From Rosellinia necatrix (taxonomy: Eukaryota > Ascomycota > Sordariomycetes > Xylariales > Xylariaceae), in NCBI GenBank assembly GCA_021209875.1, contig JAGYVD010000002.1:868001-932000 (forward strand): 64,000 nucleotides of DNA. The letters run 5' to 3'. Every line of letters starts with the position of its first letter. Positions within the stretch are counted from its first letter, which is position 1. A model generated the notes under the pieces. That model made no database searches, was not told the DNA's origin, and saw nothing but the letters and a program-made list of their open reading frames with translations. Made by a program: the position numbers and the translations under genes. Positions 31,485 to 43,172 of this stretch are shown piece by piece.

Positions 31485-33136
31485 TCACCTCAAGGTCTTT
31501 CTGCGGACCCTTATAGTCGCACTTGTCTGTGGTATCATGATATTGAGCAAAGCCGGCCTGGCCTCCCTCCGCCTCACGACCTCCACGTCATAGTGGAGGA
31601 TGACATATGCCAGCGCCTGCTTCATGGTCTGGGCCGAGAACCACCTCCCGGGGCACTCGTGTTTCCCGTAGCCGAAGGCGAGGAACGACGGCGTGACGGT
31701 CGCGATCGACAGCCGGTCCGGGGCCCCGCCGGACCCGTCGCCGCCCGCCGCCGCGCCGCCGGGCTCGAGGCCGCGCGAGAAGCGGAACGCGTCGAAGCGG
31801 CCCGGGTCCGGGTAGAACCCTGGGTCGCGGTGGATAGCCTGCGTCGGCCAGACCACGCGCGTCCCGCGGCCGAGGGCGAGGCCGTGTCCCGCGTCGATCG
31901 AGCCGCACACCACGTCCCGCGCGAGGCCGAAGACGTGGAGGTCCGAAAACCGCATGGACTCGCGGATGGTGGAGTCGACCCTGTGGAGACGGTCGACGGC
32001 TTCTTTCGCCTGGAAGCCGGTGGTGGTGGTGGTGGTGGGCGTCTGGGCGGCGCGCTGACACTCCTCTTGGAGGCCGGTGAGAAATTCGTCTTTTGACGGG
32101 CTGCTGTATAGATCTAGAATGCAATGCGTAAACACGTGTACCATGCCCACTACGAACATGGTCTGCATCAGAAGCACTCGCATGGCCAATCTGGTCGGCT
32201 CCATCTCCCTTGGCCCTTCTTTGGAACACCTCTGTATCATCCACTGGAGAAAGTCATTCTATTTCAGAGTCAGCTGATGGGATGTAGTGGCACTTGATAC
32301 TGGGGCTCGTTTCTCACCGGGTCTTCCTCGGTGCCTTTAGTGCTTTCCCATGTACGCAGCCTCTCTTTCACAAGTGGTAGTAGGACCTCTAGACACCGAG
32401 CTAGATGACGCCTCGCCTGAAATGTCAATATTGGCATTGCTATTGGCCTCAAGGCCGGAGGCATGCAATTTATCAAAAGCGAGTAGGTGATGATATTAGT
32501 TGATAATTGCCGTGAATGCGTCAGTAGGGTTTCATCGCTACAGTGATGTGGTCCGACAAAGACTCTCGTCGCGGTTTGCATAAGGATGCGCCCGCAAGAC
32601 TCCCAGGCGTTCACCATCACCCACTCACTCGACTCGCCCCAACAAGTTCTAAAGGCGAGGTTGAGTTCCTCCGCAGTAGCGGGCAATACTCTCGCGAGGT
32701 CCCTACTATGGGTCAAGTGTTTCCGTAGTACTTCGAAGTGGATGAGATTTGTAAATATATCCTGGTCCTGTATCATGTTCCCCCAGCGAAACGTCTCAAG
32801 TTGGGCATCATAGGATCGGATTTGGCTGTCCGGCCTCCTCAGTATATGAAGTGCCGATTGGGGTAGAACGACGACGGGCCCCCCCGTCCACATGGACGGA
32901 AGGACGAAAGGCCGCTGTTCAGTCTGGGAGAACTTGGCATAGCCTTCGTGTGTGTACTTGTGCGTCAAAATCAGGGATCTCAAGAGTGCTCGGGTCTGTC
33001 TGAGAACCCCTCGAGATGGAACCCCGACCATATCTGCATGTTGCCAGAGTTGATGTTTTGGCTTGTCGTTGACGACAGAGACAAGGAGGATGCAAGCGAT
33101 AACTATGCCCAAGATGATGGCGATTAATGTAAACAT
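31485..33136 (-). CDS. Cytochrome P450 monooxygenase, second copy type
   Basis: Two minus-strand exons, 33136-32318 and 32258-31485 (intron 59 bp, GTGAGA...ATAG), giving 530 aa. An N-terminal membrane anchor (MFTLIAIILGIVIACILLV) is followed by a P450 fold with ExxR in IRESMR, WPTQAIHRDP, a PERF-like segment (DAFRFSR) and the heme loop FGYGKHECPGRWF. It resembles the ent-kaurene-oxidase-like fungal P450 group (FTNLIHFEVLRKHLT, ATRVFVG). The I-helix (FVVGMVHVFTHC) lacks the usual acid-Thr pair. A Gly/Ala-rich loop precedes the heme region. It lies upstream-to-downstream in the same direction as the O-methyltransferase, suggesting a shared pathway. Confidence 0.88.
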
Positions 33137-33918
33137 AATCCCGATCTAACTCTGAGCTGTTGTTCCATGCAAATCACAAAAGTTAATATCAACTGAAGTC
33201 GGAATGGCACGTTTTCTCTAGAGGCCGATAACATTATCCCAACGGAAAGGGGGTTTAGAAACACCTGGAAATACCGAAACGCCTCCCCTTACGTGCACCT
33301 ATGCCTCCTATCCGGCTCAGTGGGATCAAAATGTCTTGACCACGACTTTTTTTTAGCAAGCTAGGCTATAAGAGGGATAATTTAGTCGTAGGCATTATCA
33401 ATCCTCCTTGTTCTTTGGCCTTGCTCTTTGGAGGGTAGTCCGAAACCAATCATAAATAAAGTGTGATGTGGGAGAGGTAGGCGCCAAGGATATGCAAATC
33501 ATGCACCCATGACTGCATTACCGCAAGTCCCAGGCGTTTAATATCATTTCAAGTACCTATACTTATCAGTACTCTATTGAGACTTCTTATAATACCTACA
33601 GCATACTCGTTCAATGCTGGTCCGGGAAGATTCAAGAGCACTCCTCCATGCACCTCACACTTAGTAGAAGACTTTATGTAGGTCTCTGGGAGGAATCTGC
33701 TTCAGCGTGACGAATCACGGGGGATGAATGATGCTAGGATTTTGGCAGGGCGTTTGGGGCTTCTGTACGAGACACCCAATGGGACTACATAGTACACATG
33801 TCTCCTTATGTCCCCCTCTCCTCGTGCATGGTGCTCATCTGATGTGTGATGTGGACTTGAATGGGTATAGTATAGAGATGTTGGTGCGTAGAGCTTCTCA
33901 AGGTAGGTACAATATGAA
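33137..33918. other. Intergenic, O-methyltransferase to P450
   Basis: About 780 bp forming the promoter of the minus-strand P450 and the 3' flank of the methyltransferase. No gene or repeat seen. Confidence 0.45.
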
Positions 33919-35457
33919 TCATTCCACATCTTCGTCTTCCCAAACAACTTCAATGATGTTCAAAGCCGATCCTTTGGGGCGAATAACCCTCCGCATCACA
34001 AAACGTGGATCGGCAGACATTAGCAGCCTTTCCCATTCTTCCGCCGTCCTCTCGCGAGAATTAAAGACCGAGGCCATGCTCAAGTCGTCCGCTCTGTCAC
34101 ACATGTCAGCCGTTTCCACCAGGTCTCATCTCACGATTGAGTGCCGAATGGTTGCGCGCGCGCACCTCAGGTACTTTTCCCTCCACAGCGCAGTCGTGCC
34201 GGGCTCCGGCATGCAACCGTCTTGGATCATGACCCTCGCGCCTGGCCGCAGGGCCGGGATCTGAGCCCGCAAAATGAGGATGCAGTACTTATCGGACCAG
34301 TTATGCAAGACCCAGCGGAAGATGAACATGTCCGCCTGCACGGTCTGGGTGGCGAAAAGATCATGTGCGACGAAGCTGACCCTGTCTTGGAGGTCCTCTG
34401 GTAGTTGGGACTTGGCTGGCTCAACTACCTGTCCCATGTCTTGGACGACGAACTTGAGATCCGCGAATTGCCTCGCGAGTTCTATCGCCACGTGCCCTTG
34501 CCCGCCGCCAATGTCGACAATTTGAGCCCGCCCCAGCGAGGGCCAGTCATAATTAGATGAGATGTGAGCAATATTAAAACCAGGACTCGTCGTGAAGGCT
34601 GTCATTGCTCTGGAAAAGCGGGTTGCCCTCTTAGTATCATGCTGGAGAATGTCGTAGATCGACTTGGTAGTGTCGTTTGCCAGAGAGAATCCCTACATCT
34701 AGTTGTGAGTTGTCCGCCATCGTAGCGACGTGTGAACTCGGTGCGCTCACGGTCTCGTTTGGCTCGGGAGATTCTGGCCACTTTTCTAGCGCGTCAAGTG
34801 TCTGCAATGTATTTCATGAGCGGTACAACGAATTTTATATAGGATCACAAATAGAATGAGCTAGTTACCTTAACCGAGGCAGGCCACATCTCCTCGGTAC
34901 CAACTCTAAGCCAGTGGCTCATATCTGGATTGCTCAACATTCTCGACGCGGCAGAGTGAGATACCATTCCGGGTTCTGGTTCACGGAATACACGCATGGT
35001 CATCGCATGACGGAGCAGGCGGCGTGTCATGTCCTCAGAGAGTCCCGCCTGTTTGGCGATGGTTCCAAATGCAACACGACCTCCAGGAGGGATCATACCG
35101 GCTATGCCATACCGTGCTATCGCCTGGAAACATATCGAGTTGTTGTGCTAGATGGTCAGCTGTATATAGATAACACTCCAAATTCGATAGAAATTATTCG
35201 ATAGAAGTTTCACTTACTCCCCCGTACTCTCGGATAAGAATCATGGGATCGAGCATTAGATCATGGAGCTCTGTCGTAGCATCGAGGATGCTATCCTGGT
35301 AATCAACCACATCGTCTGGTAATGCGAATTGTGCATTCTCGTCAAATGAAGGTAGTGGAAGTCCCTTTGATGACAAAAGCTCCTGAAGCTTCGCTACGGA
35401 ATTATTGATTGTTGCTACGAGTTCTCCGATTCGCGGTCTAGGCTGGGCAGAATCCAT
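33919..35457 (-). CDS. COMT-like O-methyltransferase
   Basis: Five minus-strand exons: 35457-35218, 35147-34869, 34801-34751, 34692-34166, 34093-33919, giving 423 aa; a start nine codons upstream (35484) is possible. The N-terminal dimerisation/winged-helix part is followed by VDIGGGQGHVAIELA (SAM-binding motif I), FVVQDMGQVV, FIFRWVLHNWSDKY with the catalytic His, and the C-terminal DDLSMASVFNSRERTAEEW. All plant-COMT-type fungal OMT motifs are present. It transfers a methyl group from SAM to a hydroxyl of an unknown small molecule. With the adjacent P450 and an O-methyltransferase pseudogene 2 kb away, it may be a remnant of a natural-product locus. Confidence 0.9.
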
Positions 35458-37510
35458 TGTCAGCGGGCAAGAAGGTAAGTCCACTGGGTAATTATTACGG
35501 ACGTCTCTTCGATGTGAACAATGATTGTTTCTACAAATTATGGATGACTGAACAGAATCAGAGCCAGAATTCTACGTACCTCAAATCAAAGTACTTTAAA
35601 GTACATTTGATGTATAGGTACTCTAGGTACGGTGTAGGGTAGGGCATTGCAGGCAGACTCACGTAAGCGCCGACGATGGTGCTTCAACTTTGAGGGCGTC
35701 TTCTTGGCGATGCAGCTTTGCTGATCACTCGTCACAGTGGAAGAGAAAATGCTACTTTCCATATGCGCAAGAGTCCTAACATTTCTTTTGCGGAAGCTGC
35801 AGATCATAACCTCCATGACTGACAGCACCCAGCCTTACCAGCACTGTTACAATAATGCAACTTCAGACCACCAGCCCATTTCCCTAGTCAATCAAGGCCT
35901 TTGAACTAGGCGCAGTGGCGCGTCATAAGGAGTGCGTCTCATAATTTGTCGAGTCTGCTTTGTGCCGATATGTGTTTGTGAGGTCTGATGTTATTTCGTG
36001 CGATCGATCACACAGGCTTGCTCTTGAATGATGCATAGGTCAACCCTATACCTGAAATAAAGCAAATAGGTTAACTAACTACTTGATAATATATTTCACT
36101 AATACGATCGGGGTAAACTCCCCAGTAACATTTTTTTAATCCAAACATTAAGATCCCTCTCTCTACCATTTCCCTGGAAGAATTAGCACACGCTACCCCT
36201 ATCGAATCTGGTGTCTCCCGTAATTGCCTAGTCGAGCCCGGTGAAGACCGTCCAGTTCTTACACGTTTTAATAGCCGCCATGATACCATTTGTGAGTCAA
36301 GTCAGCTTCTGCTAAATTAAACCAGCCTCGATCGTGTAGTCAACTTTGTTGATATTTATCTGCTAGCTCTCTCGGCCTATCTCAAATAGGTCCACGTTCA
36401 TGCCGCCGATTTTGTTCTTCGGTCTACTTAGATACGGCGTCGAGGGTGAGGGTGATCACGGGGTGTCGTCGCTCGGTTAAGGCACGGAGGGGATCGAGAA
36501 TGACGGCGCCCTATGAGATAGGCAGCCTCAAGCTCCGAAGAAACCTTGTGTTCAAGTGTTACTGCGGGACGCTCATAGCTGCTTCCGGGGCCTTTTACGT
36601 CTGACTGTTGGTTCATGCGGTGACCGGCAATAAGGGATGTATTAAAGCGAATGGCAATCTCAGGTTGATCTGTCGCATGACCGACGTCACCAACATCAAC
36701 GGTGTTAAAATCACCTCTTCGGAGACCGTTTCGTCGGACTGGCACAGCATTCGAATAAAGACAGCAGACCAATTCGCGCCGTCAGGGCGAGGGATTTCGA
36801 ACCGGATCAGGGGCGTTTCACATCCATCGCCGAAACTGTGCAAAAACGTGCAGAAGTGATCTGTGGGAGGCAGCCGTGAAGGCCATATGCGATCGCGTGT
36901 TACAGTTACGATTCCATGCTGGCATTCGAGATCGCCAAGGGTCCCGAATGTGAGGACGGAAATATTTCAGTGCGTTCCTCGGGCTCGCTCGGTCTGCCGC
37001 CTCATATCAAGTCACAGACATGGCAACCATACAGGTGTAGACATGGCCACCAACTTACAAAGTGAGTGCTGCTGTATTCCTGCTGCTTGCTATCAGTCTT
37101 GAGCTTACCATTGACATCGGGCTTTTTAATAGGGTATAACCATCGATTATAAACCGTGGGGCTCCGCCGAGAATCCGGACATATTTCACGCCCTGGCGTT
37201 GAAGGTAGCAACTGCGTCGTCTGGAGAGTAGGTTGAGAACCATTCGAGCCCTGTTATATGTAAAGGTCGCGGATTGAGCGGCAACGCACAATAATCACTA
37301 GGTGCATCTTCTGTACCAAAGATACTGTTCCCTCATTATGGCGGGGTAATCCTCTAACATTATTTTATAAATGCTCATTCTTCCATACTTGTATCATTCA
37401 TATGGACATGTAACACTCACAGAATCTAGTTAGCGCTTATCCTATCAAGCGCGTACGAACCCTTTGAAAGATAGCCGCCAGCAGTCATTCTGTTGACGGT
37501 TACAGCAACC
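35458..37510. other. Gene-poor stretch, about 2 kb
   Basis: No gene is supported. Two overlapping minus-strand frames at 36428-36843 lack family resemblance, as does a 72-codon frame at 36071-36289. The right part is the likely promoter of the broken methyltransferase. Confidence 0.45.
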
Positions 37511-38707
37511 ATGGCGACTGAGATATCCATAGACCAAGCCCTGCAACAAATCGAGCAGTTGGTTCAGTCTACGAATAGGCTCGATAGCCAACGACTTATG
37601 TCTTCGCTACATAGTCTAGGATACTCACTCGAGACTACTGATGATACTTTGCACAGATACGGCACTATGGTGTGCCCAAAGCCAAGCTGTTCTGAACCCC
37701 AAGTTAATCGAATATGTTTAGAATCTTCAAATGGCAACCGTACAAGTTGGGTTTGACTTGAAGCTATTCAAACTCCTGTGCAAGTCCGAAGCCCCCAGAA
37801 GCACCGGGGCTATCTCAGCAGAGACTGGCGCAGATACGACACTGATAGGTTCGACGGCCGATATTTAAAAGAACAAAAAAAATAAAACAAATAAAAAAAT
37901 AAAAATAAAAATAAAAAAATCCCATCTCGGGCCACCTCGCATTGACACGCAAAGCAGGTTGGATCCTGCGCTATCTTGCCGCGATCGGAGCCGTCGACGA
38001 ACGCGCCAGCGGCCAGTTCGCAGCCAACCACGTCACGGGGAACCTCGCCGAGAAGGTGACCGAGTGCGGCGTGGGGCACTAGTACGTCGTATCCCCGGCC
38101 GCTGTACGTCGACGTCGGCGGCGGGGTCGGCCACCGGCGCGCCCAGTTCAGGGGGCGGTACCCCGACGCCCCCCGGACGGGTGGTGGTTCTGCAGGACCT
38201 GCCGCACTCGATTGCGGCGGCGGCGCTGCCGACGCCCGGGGTGGAGGACATGGCCCATGGCTTCTTCGAGCCCCCAACCCGTCCAAGGTGATTCATGCGT
38301 ATCATGATATATGCCAATGCCGGATTCCTTATAATCCCTTGTTGTGATCCCTTGCTTGTTTAATGGCTGACTGACTCGGGCATGTAGGGGCCAAGTTTTA
38401 CTTCATGCGATGGATACTGCATAATCACCCGCACCACAAGATTCCAAAGCTTCTCGCGAATACCGAGGCGGCCGTGGCTACGGTGCAGGACTCTATCCTG
38501 CTTATAGATGAGATGATTCTCCCGGAGACGACTGCGCATGTCGATGCCGTAGCTATAGACTTGACGGTGATGTGTGCCTTTGCGGGGATGGAACGGACCG
38601 AGAAACAATGGCGCAGTATACTAGATGAAGCCGGCTTGAAGTTGACCAACATCTATCTATACAACCTCGACAGTCACGAGAGCGTGATGGAGGTTCGTTC
38701 GATATAA
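37511..38707 (+). pseudogene. Second O-methyltransferase, internally deleted and frame-broken
   Basis: Starts MATEISIDQALQQIEQLV at 37511. Later segments read MATVQVGFDLKLFKLLCKSEAP, ETGADTTLIG and, after an A-rich insert or intron, WILRYLAAIGAVDERASGQFA. The frame then meets a TAG after GVGH, and about 100 residues expected before the SAM motif are missing. It resumes with LYVDVGGGVGH, RVVVLQDLPHSI, AKFYFMRWILHNHPHHKIP (catalytic His) and MCAFAGMERTEKQWRSIL up to the stop. Extra Cs in C runs at 38169-38174 and 38271-38275 shift the frame between segments; an intron GTGATT...ATGTAG precedes AKFYF. The family is the same as the intact gene 2 kb to the left but the subfamily differs. The deletion means no working enzyme. 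Confidence 0.82.
37868..37920 (+). repeat. A-rich AAAAT tract inside the methyltransferase remnant
   Basis: Repeats of aaaat/aaaaat lie between ADTTLIG and WILRYLAA. They fall within a possible intron (GTTCGACGG...AAAGCAG) but could be the tail of a small retroposed insertion. Confidence 0.6.
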
Positions 38708-38950
38708 CACTATAAAAGACCTGTTAGTTGGATACTATTATATCTTGGGTGATGTTTCAGGGGTTGAAAACTACTGTCTTCATCTCAAAGCATCCTTAAA
38801 TATTACTTATATCTATAGTAGGCTTAGTATCGACTGCATGTCTTTAACACGGGGTTGCATGTAATAGGACGAATCAGGCCACGAATGAATGAGTTCCTGT
38901 ATTGGGGCTTACCACAACTAAATTGTAGATTTAAGGAGTCACATAAGCGC

Positions 38951-39952
38951 CTATCCACTACCATTCGTTTCCCAATTCGCAATATTTTCCATGCCCGTCA
39001 TTTCCCTCCACTTCCGAGCAAACTCACGCATCCCTCCCCCGCCCGCCATGCCTGCATCCACTACGTCCTTGGGGAGCTTGTGGGCCGAGTATTGCGGTGA
39101 GCTGAAGTTGAAGGCCGCCGCATCTTCTTTCTCCACCAGCCTGAGCTCAGGGGTAAAGTCTTCGCCTTCTTCGTCCTCGCTGGTTTCGTCATCCTCCGTA
39201 TTGGCGCCCTGGTCCTTGGTGCTCTCTTCATCTACAACCCCGAGAATAGGATTCGGGACCTCTAGATCTAATAACTCCTGCCAGCCGAAGAGAAGGCTGT
39301 CAGTATGCGGTGCCCAGGCATTTATATCGATGAGTCTCGCTCGGCTTAAAGGCTCTCCTTCACCCTCCGGAATGTAGACGTCAAAGGCAAAGTTGCCGTC
39401 GGGAAATGTGTAGCGCAACTTGTTGTTAAATAGCTGGTAGATTTTTGCAATTATATCCGCTTTGAGAGGCTGTAAGAACTCGAAGTAGTTGAGATCCCGC
39501 TGTGATATAGCTACAATGTTTCTGTGTTTAACAAAACAGCGGAATTCCATAGCAGTATGTGGGTTGAAATATGATCTCAACACCAGTACCGGCTTGAAGG
39601 GCGCCCTGTGAGTAGCAGCATTAGCTACCAGCGTACAGTCGTCAAACGCGTGCTCCAGGTCGTAAGTTATAAAGTTGGAGCTCTTTAGCAACAAGTACAC
39701 ATCGTTAGGTGATGTACACTTAATGGTGTTTTGATGTGGCGATATCCAGGTGGCGTCTTTGGGTGCCGTCCAGTTGAGCTTGGGAGCCACGGAACCCCCC
39801 AGTTCGGTGATTGTATCCTTGATCAATTGGTGTAGCTCAGGAAACCTTTTATTTGGGGGCAACTTCGGAGGCTCGTCTGCGTCATCACTATCTGAGTCGG
39901 AATCGACTTCATGAATAGGTGGTCTCGTAGTTGACGGGGCTGAGTGCCACTC

Positions 39953-39983
<31 letters not shown>

Positions 39984-40305
39984 CCATCAGATTCAGCCCC
40001 ATCTTCATCAGCAAGTAGGATGCCATCTTCACGAATATAGGCAACAAACTCTGGCGAAAGTGGGATGATCCGAGATTTTATGCAAGATGCCCGATATCTA
40101 GATGGTGGTAAGCAGTGGTCCAATCTGCGGGGGGAGAATAGGAACGGAATGAGGGAATCAGATAGGGAGGCGAAAATACGGACTTGGGAAACCAAGAGTC
40201 ATATGAGCAATTCAGGATATGGTCTCTCGTTATGGGTGGAAATTGTAGGGCTGGCGGGGTGTTGGACGGCGTAGGATCCGCCTGTGGTTGGGTAAAAGAG
40301 GGCAT
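38951..40305 (-). CDS. CDC123: Cdc123 (D123 family), eIF2 assembly factor
   Basis: Two minus-strand exons, 40305-40184 and 40097-38951, giving 422 aa. The intron has a GTCCGT donor and CATCTAG acceptor, and joins SWFPK to YRASCIKSRIIPL, the invariant start of the family. Further D123 landmarks are FVAYIREDGILL, LKLNWTAPKDATWI-type (SVAPKLNWTAPKDA), LVLRSYFNPHTAMEFRCFVK, FAFDVYIP and RLIDINAWAPHTDSLLFGW, the ATP-grasp catalytic region. An Asp-rich stretch encoded by a CAT repeat on the plus strand lies at 39957-39985. Cdc123 is a cytoplasmic ATP-binding chaperone that joins eIF2 gamma and alpha subunits during translation initiation factor assembly. This is a conserved single-copy gene and marks the start of core chromosome. 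Confidence 0.95.
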
Positions 40306-40858
40306 TTTCAGGTAGCCAAACGATTGGGTGTATCCGGAATACTGCAATGGATGGTATAAATAAATTGGTGAATCTGCCAACTCGCGTGAAGATGTATGAA
40401 CTTGAATTTTTTGTTTTTTGGGGGAGGACAAACGATGAGTCAAAGCAGTCGCACTCTATCTACATCTACCCAGTGAGGGTTGTATGTCATCGCGGGGCAA
40501 ATCACACCTGTGGAAACAGGGGTCTGCTGTACCCTCGATATGCAGTATATGTACCTGCGAGGAGCCCCACTAGTTACTAGCAAGCCTGTACATATGTACA
40601 GCACTAACCAAATCTTGCCAAACCCAGTTCATCATCACCTTGTTACTACTGACCTACCTACCATATCAAAGCTACACCTATTTTCACGCCTCAGAACACC
40701 AATTTACTAAGCCCTCTCCCCATCAACGCACGCACTCTCTCCACTCGTCGCCAACAACAGCAACAAATTTTTTTTTTCCTTTTTGTTAAACCTCCCCGAT
40801 TTCTCAACGACCGGTCCCTCTCCCCCTCCCGGGGTCCACGGATTTACACAACGCGAAG
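40306..40858. promoter_or_regulatory. Divergent promoter region, CDC123 / CWC21
   Basis: The two conserved genes are transcribed away from each other across 550 bp. The CWC21 side (40640-40855) is pyrimidine-rich with a T9 run. No coding signal. Confidence 0.5.
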
Positions 40859-41501
40859 ATGTCGGATAATGTCGGCTTGTCGACGCCGCGAGGCAGCGGG
40901 ACCTCGGGCTACGTGCAGCGCAACCTGGCGCACATGAAGCCGCGCGACCGCGACCGGGCGGCCCCGTACCCGCGCGACCTCGACCACCTGCGGCACCGCC
41001 AGCGGCAGCCGGACAAGGGGATCCTGGAGCACGACCGGAAGCGCGAGGTCGAGGTGAAGGTGTTCGAGCTGCGGGATCAGCTCGAGGACGAAGGGTACGT
41101 ACGACTCTACCTTCCCCCTCCCTCCCCCCTTCCTAGATTACGTCCATTCTAGAGTGCATAACGAACTGACGGATCGCCCCTTGTCCCGGCCCGCCCCCCG
41201 TAACAGTGTCGAAGAGGACGAGATCGACCGGCGATGCGAGGCGCTGCGGAAGGAGCTGCGGGAGGAGATGGACCGCCGGGCCGTGGACGCCTCAGCGGCG
41301 GCGGCGCCGCGGAAGGGCCTCAAGGCGCACCAGGTCCACGAGCTGGCCGACGCCAAGATCAGGGAGAGCGAGCGCCTGCGCAGCGCCCTGAAGATCAGCA
41401 AGGACTACGAGGAGGGCGGCCACTGGAAGAGGCAGGAGGAGCGCCTGCGGAAGGCCCTCGACAGGGAGCCGGCGGAGAAGAAGAAGGACGACAGATTTTG
41501 A
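40859..41501 (+). CDS. CWC21: Cwc21/SRRM2-N-like pre-mRNA splicing factor
   Basis: Two exons, 40859-41094 and 41207-41501 (intron GTACGT...TAACAG), giving 176 aa. The N-terminus MSDNVGLSTPRGSGTSGYVQRN is the nearly invariant Cwc21 signature that sits in the spliceosome active site near Prp8 and Snu114. The cwf21 domain follows: ILEHDRKREVEVKVFELRDQLEDEG, then VEEDEIDRRCEALRKEL across the splice site. The C-terminal part is a charged helix without the long RS tail of animal SRRM2. It acts in the nucleus in the activated spliceosome. Confidence 0.95.
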
Positions 41502-41837
41502 TTGAACCCCGTTCCTCCTCTCACCCCGGCCCACCCCCTCCCCCAAAAGGCGATTTTCTCGATGGTGTCGTCTTGATTGGTTTATGCATCGGATGGATGG
41601 GGTCTCGTTTTTATACTACATACTTTGGCATCTTCGCATGGCGTTAGGCGTAATTCGGGCAGTCGGGGTCATATTTATACTCCAGGTCTATGTACTGTTT
41701 TTTTCTGGGTTCCGGGTTCTGGGCAGTATGCCTGTCGTCCTCCATACCTTACCTGATAGGTATTCTATTGAATCACGGTCGTTGAGGACTGGTCTATATG
41801 TGCTTCCCGCCTTCCTTGTGGATATCGTGTAAAATCG
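41502..41837. terminator. Convergent 3' regions
   Basis: About 335 bp between the convergent ends of CWC21 and the DUF1640 gene. No gene seen; it must contain both polyadenylation regions. Confidence 0.4.
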
Positions 41838-43172
41838 TCAATTCGCCGCTAGGATTTCCACTGCATCGACCGACGACGCGTTGTCTACTCTCCCGCTGGT
41901 CCTCTTCCGCTCCTCCGCTTGCCGCTGTTTCTCCTTTGCTTCTTTTTGTTTTTTGTGACCCAGATACGTCGCATAGCGTATAGTGCTCAATGTCAGGAGT
42001 GCCATGAAAAGGATACCTAAGACAGATCGCTTGATCAGCACCCACCGTAACCCCTCAATCTCGGATCTTGAGTCGCTGTTGAGGGTGACGCTAATCTTAA
42101 GGTTGACTTGTTGAATCTTGATCCCGGGGTTAGTCCTGGTGCCACCGCCGTCGGTGAAAAATGAGTGACTCACGGCGCTTTCCATATTCCTCTGTTCCTC
42201 CCGCACGTTCATCCTCCGATCGTTGAACATGCCCTTCACGTCGTCCTTCAGAGTCATGATGTCTTGAGACATACGCTGGTTGAGGATGTCGACCTCGTGC
42301 AGTAATTGGGTCCGTTGCTGGCGTATCTCTTCGTCGGCGATTCTCCGGTTGTTCGTGACCTCGGAGCTGAGCTCGGAACAGGCGGCGCGAAAGAGATAAG
42401 TCTCCTATGAGCTATGGGTGAGCAAACCCGAGGCACATCCGGGTCACACATGAGGCGCCGGGAACACTCACGTTGTCGACGTCGCTTTTCCCCACCAAAC
42501 CTTCCTGCGCGACGTCTAGGTTTTGAGCGAGGATGGCCCTGACGGCCTTCATGACGGTGATAGCTTGGGCCTGCGTATAGCCGCCACCCTGCAGTTGTTT
42601 GACAAGCGTATAACTATCGAAATGATGCACGTATGTAGGCTTGTATATATGCAGATGTTGTGATCCGTCTGGCGGCGGCATGTGCAGGACAGCTTCCATA
42701 GGGCCGCTGTGAGGCAGCGTCTCATTCACGACGGCCTGGTGTGGCGGGGCCGTAGCTGTCGTGTTTTGGCTCTCTTGTGAAACCTCTTTCACTGCATCGT
42801 TCGGCGGGGTATCTGCCTCGTATGCTGCATCCGACTCTTTACTCTCCTCCCCCCGCCAACGGGTTCCCGTCAGTCTCGGTAGGCGGGGGTGAGGGGTCGG
42901 GTGACGGCGAGGCGGCTTTGTCTGACTGTGGCAGCTTTACGGCATTGGGGGCATTGGGGGGGGACTGGTAGGGGTTCGACGGCGGTGCCATGCCTCTCGA
43001 AAGAAGCTTGCCCGGCTTGTGTGGACGTTGTGAAAAAGGAGGCGTGTGGGTTCAGTAGACGGGATCGGCTGCGATATCGGGTCTTCGTGGGCTGCGTTGC
43101 CGACTCGGCGAAGCGAACAGCTCGGAACAGAGAGGGATACAAGAACGTCAACGTCAGGCGGACTGTCGACAT
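41838..43172 (-). CDS. DUF1640 / MCUR1-like (Fmp32-type) mitochondrial inner-membrane protein
   Basis: Well-supported minus-strand exons are the upstream block ending at 42472 and 42404-41838 (67-bp intron). The upstream block begins MSTVRLTLTFLYPSLFRAVRF at 43172, a basic amphipathic mitochondrial presequence. It contains HFDSYTLVKQLQGGGYTQAQA, the DUF1640 signature, followed by AACSELSSEVTNNRRIADEE, LLHEVDILNQRM and IKIQQVNLKISVTLNSDSRSEIEGLRW, and a C-terminal membrane segment. As written, the first block needs two single-base corrections: one extra base in the G8 run at 42956-42963 and one in the C6 run at 42849-42854. Removing one from each gives an uninterrupted 421-aa protein. The family assists mitochondrial calcium uptake or cytochrome oxidase assembly. 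Confidence 0.85.

Noticed and set aside
31446..32096. 216-codon plus-strand open frame
   Set aside because: Antisense shadow of the P450 heme-domain exon, low-complexity Arg/Glu/Gly composition.
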